Below, piece by piece: positions 57,320 through 64,000 of a stretch of 64,000 nucleotides of DNA. Below the pieces are notes generated by a model that saw nothing but the letters and a program-made list of their open reading frames with translations, did not search any database and had not been told where the DNA came from. The DNA lies in NCBI GenBank assembly GCA_948567375.1, contig OX419761.1, forward strand, positions 33,916,501 to 33,980,500, written 5' to 3'. Both the position numbers and the translations under genes were made by a program. The DNA is from Lunularia cruciata (taxonomy: Eukaryota; Streptophyta; Marchantiopsida; Lunulariales; Lunulariaceae). Position 1 is the stretch's first letter; each line of letters starts with the position of its first letter.

Positions 57320-57704
57320 AAATTTATATAAATACCCCCAACAAGTTGTGAAATTGTAGAAACAACCTCCACAAACCATTAATTACAAAAATACCCTTGG
57401 TTGGTTTGGGGCCACTTGGGGGTTTTTACTTCTGGTTTTGGTTCCATGGGAGGGAACCATTTGGTTCCCACACCATTCATTCAATTTGTGTACATATATG
57501 TGGATTTGCATAGAGAATTGAATTGCAAAAAGCATTGCTTCCGCCTCTTTATTGAGTTGTTCAACACCAAAAACTGCCAAGGAGTTAGCCCAACTTCCAC
57601 CCCCTGGTGGGCCTAAAACAAATCAAGGGTATTTCTGTAATTAACGGTTTGTGAGGGGTGTACTTTTGAAATTTCACAACTTTTGGGGATATTTATGTAA
57701 ATTT
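57320..57704. mobile_element. MITE with ~88-bp terminal inverted repeats
   Basis: The left end (AAATTTATATAAATACCCCC, then ACAAGTTGTGAAATT, ACAAACCATTAATTAC and AATACCCTTG) is the reverse complement of the right end (57617-57704) with scattered mismatches. Total ~385 bp, no coding capacity. Words such as AATACCCC and a GTTGTGAAATT block are typical of plant MITEs, but the superfamily is not fixed because no clean target duplication is visible (TTATACTAG on the left, TTTTATTAG 7 bases outside on the right). Confidence 0.85.
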
Positions 57705-57914
57705 CACTTTATTTTATTAGTATGTCAACATTGGGTTGTCATAAAGGCACAGTTTTGGTAGAGCAACAACATTACCAACTCAACCAAAATACTTGTTGCT
57801 AGTGAAGGATGAAATAAACAAGTACCTTTGGATTGGTATCATCTTCTATATACTCAATATGTAGTACCTAAATTTTTTCAAAATTTGTCTTTTTTATTCA
57901 TTTCACTCTTGTTC

Positions 57915-58736
57915 ATAAAGATATGGTAGAATATTTTCTTGTTTAGGAAGAAAAACTTCTTAGTTGAAGTTTCCTTTGGAGTTGTTTTTGGTCATGCAAA
58001 GGTACAAGGGAAAAAAGTACAAAGCCAAAGATCCTTTAAAGGAAGTATGCCAAATTATACAAATGCAAAGAAAGGTGCAAAGAACACATGTACAAAGGAC
58101 CTTCACCTCCAAAGGATTTTACTCTGAAGATCTTTGTACCCAAACCTCTTTGGCTTGGATATTGTTGCATCCAAAGGACATACATCAATTTCAATGTGCC
58201 ACCACCCACATAAAGAATTGCCACCAAATTCTGTTTGCATTGAAGGAAGACCATTCACCTTCAACAAGTGCATGTGTGAGAAGGACCACTTGAGGAACTT
58301 TTTGGATGTGTGAAGAGTGAGCTCCCACCCACTACTTAGTCACTAAATGCCAATGATTGAAAGATTTGGACTATAAATTAGAGTGTTACATGGCTCAATT
58401 TCACTTCTTGCATTCAATTCAAGTTGCAAGATAAAGAAACATTTAGAAATTCCGATCCTTTGTAGTTCTTTATTGCCTTCTTAGTTATCCCAGCCTTTGA
58501 CTTTGTGCTCCAACCTTCAGCTTCATCTTTGTACTTTTACCATCTTTAACAAGAAACACGGTGTTTACATCCAAGTAAAAGAAGGGAGTCTTTGAAGTTA
58601 TCCGTCATGCCCCAATATGTATCAATAAATGGGTATTATATTGTATGATTCAGATCATCTAGAGCAAGCACCTTGCCTTCTTGCTTTGGAATTGGGCATT
58701 GAGCTATGTAGTTATGATTCAAGAGATAAGGTGTCA

Positions 58737-58795
<59 letters not shown>

Positions 58796-60793
58796 AGAAA
58801 CATTTAGTGCAATCTGTTTGCAAGGAAGGAAGAAAACTAGATGAATATTTTGGTCCTAGAGAACTTGCAGCTTGGAGCAATGATGATTGATACATAGTAC
58901 ACTAGAGAAGATGCAACATTGGAAAAGATCCTCACCACTTCCTTTGAAGATCCAAGAAGCAATAACGGATGGAGGGTAGGAGGTTACAAGGACCCAACCC
59001 AAAGAACAATGGTGGAGATGGTTATAAACTTATTCAAGCTTAAACAAATAACCTACTTGAACAACAGCTAAGCTATCTTCTTGAACACATGTGGTAGGAA
59101 AAACTAGTGAATTGGGCTCATATGTTCTATGTGCAAACAAGGAGTCTACTTGAAGAATTGGAGGAGTGCAGTAGAGTAACTTATCTCGTATCCTTTGTGA
59201 TCCACTTCTATATGGGATTAAATATCTTGACTAAATTGGAGAGGAAGAAGTTCCTCAAAAATTGGGATTTGATGGTCACTTCACTTCACAATCCAAAGGT
59301 AAGTTACTATTTGGAAGTATCAACTTGTAGATGAGAAGTATAAGAAGATAGGAAATTTGCAAAAGAATAATCATGGTCAAGAAGAGGAGGATATCAACAC
59401 CAAAAAAGTTGCAAATATTTTCAAAGTGGCCAAGGAAGAAACCCTTCTCCCCAACCCAACCAACCCAACCCAACCCATGTCATTGATGTATCTTTGGAGG
59501 AAGAAGAGGAAGAAGGAGAGAACTTCCTCACCTTGCAAAATATATAACAAGGTCCAAAGAAGCAAACAATTGTGAAGATGAAAAGTCTACACCAACTGAG
59601 GAAGTGTAGAATGCTCAAGAAGACAGCCAAGCCAAAGACAAAGAGGAGCAAGAAGATCTTTGTACCAAAGGAGTGATTAACTCTAATGGTGGTTTCTAAG
59701 CTAAAGAACCTATAGCCACAATCAAGAAGCTAGACCATTGGGCACAAAGACCAAGGATGAACACCAAGCTAAAGGTGAGCTCCAAACCCAAAGAAGAGAA
59801 AGAGCTTGAAGGAGAAGAACCCAAGCCAACCAAAGAGCAAGTAAACATCAAGGTAAACATTGAAGGTGAATGAGATGAGCCTTTAGAGGTAGTACAGATT
59901 GTGGTAAGTAAAACTTTGTCCCAAAACATAGAGCTCCAATAATAGAAGAAGCTAAATCCATGATACATATGATAGGGCCATCTTGGATTTGATGGAGTAG
60001 ATCTTACCTATACCAAGCCCACTACCAAGATATCATTGACTACATCTCTCTTGTCTAAAGATTGCATAAGAACTCTTACATGATAAGAGCAAAGTAGACC
60101 AAGGCAAAGGAGTAGATGAGAAGAATACAAACTTGTACAAGGAAGAAGTAAGGAGGATGAAATGCCTTATTGTAGGAAAACTTTGATGCAAAGATCCAAA
60201 TTACTTCACTTCTTGCAAATCAAATAGTGAAGGAAGAAAAAATCAAGAGATTGCAATGAGAGTTGATAGCCCTTTGCCTCAATGCTAAAGGTAAGTTGCA
60301 AGGTTATAAAGAGCAGCTGAAGGCTAGGGATGAGGAAATAGAGAGCATCTAAGAGAAGTTAGAAAAGCCAAGATTTGCTTGATGACATTAGATATAAAAT
60401 CTGGTGATTATCAAAGTGAAGTGGTTGGTCAATTGGAACAAAAGGCTACCAAATTGAAGAAGTAAAGGGAAGAGCTTGCATCACACCAACCTTGACTAGT
60501 GGAGGAGATAAATGTAGAGGTCCAAGTAGCAAACAATCATTTGGAAGAGGAGAAGGCAAAAATCCTCAACTAGTTAGAGGATGTTCGGGACCAATTTATG
60601 AAGATATTGGAAAAAATGGCTCAAGAGAGAATGGAAAAAACAAATATACACAAACTCAAGCAAAAAATCTAGAGCTTGGAGTGGAAGGTCTACAAAGAAG
60701 TGTGAGCAATTTAAACTTAAGGAGCAGTCTGATCATAAATTCATCAAATCCATCAACTCCCTCATATTAGAAATTAAAGATGTAATAAGGAGC
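57915..60793 (+). mobile_element. CCTTTGG-type repeat, copy 2, main part
   Basis: The copy with fewest interruptions. Order: terminal-like region with a TATA box (GGACTATAAATT, about 58367) up to CACGGTGTTTACA (about 58570), a (GA)n run, a gag-position frame (59107-59334: FYVQTRSLLEELEECS, VTYLVSFVIHFYMGLNI), a Pro/Asn-rich patch, a Lys/Glu-rich segment, and the coiled-coil segment (60240-60780: SHQP, EVQVANNHLEEEKAK, LEDVRDQFMKILEK). It has many stops. I do not recognise the proteins; the layout suggests a non-autonomous LTR-type element. Confidence 0.65.
58740..58792. repeat. (GA)n microsatellite
   Basis: About 26 GA units with one break near the start. Copy 1 has only GAGAGAGAGAAAGA at the matching place (31711), so the expansion is specific to copy 2. 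Confidence 0.97.
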
Positions 60794-61377
60794 TGAAATA
60801 CCATTAGCTAGACATACTATCTAGAGGTGGAAATTGGCTTGTTAATATCTTGAAGGATGTTATATGTGATGTTCTATGTAGATCAGATAGATGTGTCACC
60901 AAAAGAGTACTTCCACTAATAGAGCAAAGGTCAAAAACACCCTATAAACTTTAGAGCTAATTTCAAAGGCCTAAATGGATGAATTAGGCCTCAAAAAATG
61001 ACACATTCATCCCCACTCCCTTCCTAGGATAAAAGTTGTTTCCTTTCTCCCTTTTTTATCTTGTCTAGAGCTTTCCAATGGTACCTCATCCATGTTCTAA
61101 GCTTCCTACAAAAAGATTCTCAAAAGATTTCCTCTAGTAAAATTTGTTTGACCAAACCTCTACAAGGATTGACATGTCACCAATCCATGCAAATAATCTA
61201 AGGGTGGAGCTCACTGACATATCACCAATCCATATATCTAGTCCAAGGATGGAGCTCCCTTTGAGTGGATCCTTTTTGCAATGTAATAAAGAATAAGTGC
61301 TTCTTTGGGGCATCGGAGTAGTGAGGGATGAAGCTTTATGTTTCTCTTTGGTTTTCTCTTGTCCTTAGAAAATTACA
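60794..61377 (+). mobile_element. Solo LTR of the gypsy element 1/2 family
   Basis: 584 bp from TGAAATACCATTAGCTAGAC to AGAAAATTACA, with GTGTCACCAAAAGAGTACTT, the GTGCTTCTTTGGGGCAT block and other words of the element 1 and 2 LTRs. No primer site or internal sequence follows. In copy 1 the same place reads AAGGAGTGGATCAACC without an insert; here GGAGC precedes and AGACT follows, consistent with a decayed GGAGT duplication. It arose by recombination between the LTRs of a former full element. Confidence 0.88.
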
Positions 61378-62390
61378 AGACTGGATCAACCTCCTTCTTA
61401 AGATATATAAAGGCAAAGGTAGTTCTTCATACTAGCTATAGCCAAAGATCTTTGTAGTCAAAGATCTTTGGGTCAAAGTCTTTTTGTAGCCAAAGACCTT
61501 TGTAGTTGTGGATACCTTTGGCACAAGAGGCCTTAGGAGTTATATAGACCTTTGTAGTTGTCACATTTGGAGTTGGAAGTCCAAAGAGTGTACATTTCAA
61601 TTTGTCTTTGTGGAAGAATTGATACTTTCCTTGACATATGTAAGGCATCTAATTAACCTACATGTGATTAAGATAAGATAAGAAGATAGGATTAGAATTG
61701 TATGATGTACATAGAGGCAAAAGATCTTTAGAATACTTCCCTTTAGATCTCTTCAAGGTTGTGTTGGAGAAAGTATTTAAGACTTAGCTGATGTAAATAA
61801 GGTTCATTCTTTCTTAATCAAAGTTCATTAATAGATCTCTAATCTAAATGCCTTAGTTGAGTAGTGGTGAGAAATCTTCATAGTGAGAAAATAAGTGCAC
61901 GAGTGTAAGGAGACATCTATACTTGTTTGGGTGTATGATCCTTAGGAATCTGAGGGAGCAAGGCATTATATTGAAGGGTCATAAATGAGCTGGAGTAGTG
62001 AAAGTACCATGGAATCAAAATATGAAGACATTCAATTGATGCAAAGACTCCTTCAAAGTTGTGTCTTTTGCATGTTACCCTTTTGGGAAGAGTAACATGC
62101 AAACTTTGGAGTTGATGTCTTTGGGATGGTATAACCTTTAGAGTGGAGTGAATCATCACCTTCAAGACTTACTTGGAATTCACTTGTAGTCAAAGTGATC
62201 TCTGGTTTTCCCTTTTACATAGTACACCATAGGGGTGACATTACACTCTCTTTAGGCAGTAGTTCTTGCCTAGGAGATTAAATAGGAAATAATAAATACA
62301 CTACAACTTAGTGATATTTCCCTTCACTTCTAGTCATTTATGACTTGTATCCCTGATGGAACAATCTATTCTTACTGATTCTACTGTTTT
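61378..62390 (+). mobile_element. CCTTTGG-type repeat, copy 2, 3' region
   Basis: It aligns with 48061-48990 (GGATCAACCTCCTT, GTAGTTCTTCATA, GATTAAGATAAGATA, AGGTTCATTCTTTCTTAATC, AGGAGCAAGGCATT). Near 61440-61560 the words CCTTTGTAG and CCAAAGATC repeat with both orientations, so the RNA could fold extensively. No coding motif. Confidence 0.7.
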
Positions 62391-64000
62391 CTAGTATTAC
62401 TATACTATCATATTAGTCTCCTCAATATAAGTCTAAATAATATAAGTACTATTTCAAGAAGAGCAATAAGAAAAATTCATGACATTTTAAGGAAATTTCT
62501 AAACTATTCAAAAGATGCTCCTTTTTCCATTTTTTCCAACCCTAAATCCTAAACCCATTTTGTTGTTTTTTTCACAAGGTATTTATTAAAGTTTAATTTC
62601 TCTAGGAGAATTTGGTAAGTGAACCACTAGTTGATTTATTTAATATTTTATTTTATTTTTTACTGTTCAATTTTGTGTTTCTAGCTATAAATTTATGATG
62701 ATTAAAAAATATTACCAGATCAGAATTTTATCCTTAATAATTATATTATGACAAAAACTCTAAATATTTTTTAATATTTTTTATAAAAATAAATTATTAT
62801 TGCTGAAAAAAGAGCTAAACTTATTTGGCAGAAATGTACTAATATCAAACTATTGAATGTTATATAATGTAATGTTCATAAATTTCTTGATAAATCAATG
62901 TGAACAAGTGATAATGATAATAATTAATGTGCAATGTGAATGCTAATATAATTTTCATAAATTTCTTGATAAGTCAATATGAGCTATTGATAACAATAAG
63001 CAATGTGCAATGATAATAACTTACTGATATATTACAAGTATGCATATAAGATTGAGGATTGATGGAGGATCAAGAAGAGAGTTTCTAATCTTCAATAATT
63101 TTAAATTATTTGAATTTTCTATTGTTGATTCTCATGGTATTTTTAAGGTTTTATGCAAAATTCAAATGTATTCTGAAATGAAAAGGAAATTTTTTAAATA
63201 AATATTCCATCATAATCTATATCCATTGCTATTAATACAATTAACTTAATATCTTTCTGCCAAGTTTATAATAAGAATTCATTGTAATACACTAATAAAC
63301 AAGGAATTTGATATCTTGAATAATATGGAAGTTCAATTTCTTAGCTTAATGGTGATTTATTGATAAAGTTTATGATTCTTAAAACTTTTATAATTGTATA
63401 CATCATATGAATTGCATATTTTGGATCTCACCTACTATCACACAATCATATCATATGGATGGTATCCAATTAAAAAAAAAATTTATCATAAATTTAGATA
63501 AGTCTTTGTTGATAAAAGTGATATTTATTAAAACTAAAAACTAAAAATATGGATTATTTCTTTTGTCATAGAGCAAAGTGAGAAGATCAACTTCAAAGGT
63601 TTCATTGGATAACTTTGCTATAATATAGAATCTAGATTGGATATCAATATTAACTCTAATTGTAATTATAAATTATATTTAACTCTTGAAATATAGAACT
63701 TATAAATTAATTTAAAATTAAGTTTGAATTTTGAGATCCAAGAAATTATGGTTTTTGTGTGGGGACCCACAAACTAGAGCATGGAGCAAAATTATTAATC
63801 ACTCAAATTCAAGGGAGATCTCTTCCCTTTGAAGAAAAAAGGATACTTCTATCATCAAAGAACACTTTGAAAACATAAATAGGAGTTCTAGTGGAAATTT
63901 AAAAAAATTTATGATCTTTTTTCAACCTAGTAACTATTTCAATAGAAAGTTATCCATTACAAGTTTGTTGCTTCAAAAATGTTGTTCCTCTTATCATACA
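62391..64000. other. Very AT-rich, gene-free stretch
   Basis: Similar in texture to 27600-30908. Two related words (AATTTCTTGATAAATCAATG and AATTTCTTGATAAGTCAATA) about 80 bp apart at 62881 and 62960 mark a small imperfect tandem duplication. Nothing else is seen. Confidence 0.5.

Noticed and set aside
1-64000. CRISPR array, operon or bacterial origin
   Set aside because: Tandem arrays here have no unique spacers and the retroelement content is eukaryotic; nothing prokaryotic is seen.

Overview
The window reads as nuclear DNA of a land plant with a large, old, repeat-filled genome (a gymnosperm, fern or lycophyte would fit; the sequence does not allow a species name). The evidence is several decayed Ty3/gypsy retrotransposons with plant-type initiator-tRNA primer sites and chromodomain ends, a divergent U2 snRNA copy, and almost no long open frames. 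I see no intact protein-coding gene. Nearly everything recognisable is a mobile element, a relic of one, or a repeat.

Layout. (1) 1-2313: 5' part of a gypsy element on the minus strand (LTR, primer site, gag, zinc knuckle, protease, first residues of RT); the rest lies beyond the left edge. (2) 2314-6345: a second gag scrap, then a minus-strand reverse transcriptase relic of non-LTR type (GDP box, decayed DD box) framed by two 200-bp direct repeats that differ at one base. (3) 6346-27600: a compartment of different texture, closer to 40% GC and with none of the repeats seen on the right. It holds a 1.4-kb inverted repeat (11085-12505 against 16970-18465), a second smaller inverted repeat (23335-23925), several perfect hairpins, a U2 snRNA relic, three fragments that look like one decayed gene family, and nine loci of a ~105-bp interspersed sequence with two built-in hairpins. 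(4) 27600-30900 and 62390-64000: very AT-rich, no recognisable features. (5) 30910-62390: a nest of retroelements. A repeat family rich in CCTTTGG/CCAAAGG and carrying a coiled-coil reading frame occurs as three copies. One copy is split by two chromovirus-type gypsy elements, each with matching 5-bp target duplications (TGGTT and GTAAG). The second gypsy element has lost gag and protease and is itself split by a 2.7-kb insertion with two minisatellite arrays. Another copy is split by a solo LTR. A gag-protease remnant of a further gypsy lineage and a ~385-bp MITE lie between.

The best candidate for something undescribed is the ~105-bp element of region 3. One arm of the large inverted repeat lacks it and the other has it, bounded by ATATG on both sides, so the two arms act as an empty and a filled insertion site and fix its ends. 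It shows no poly(A) tail, no clear terminal inverted repeats and no coding capacity, and its core has been amplified into a six-unit tandem array at 15227-15545.

All of this comes from reading the sequence. Family names rest on recognised motifs, not on searches. Identities are estimates by eye except where a count is stated.
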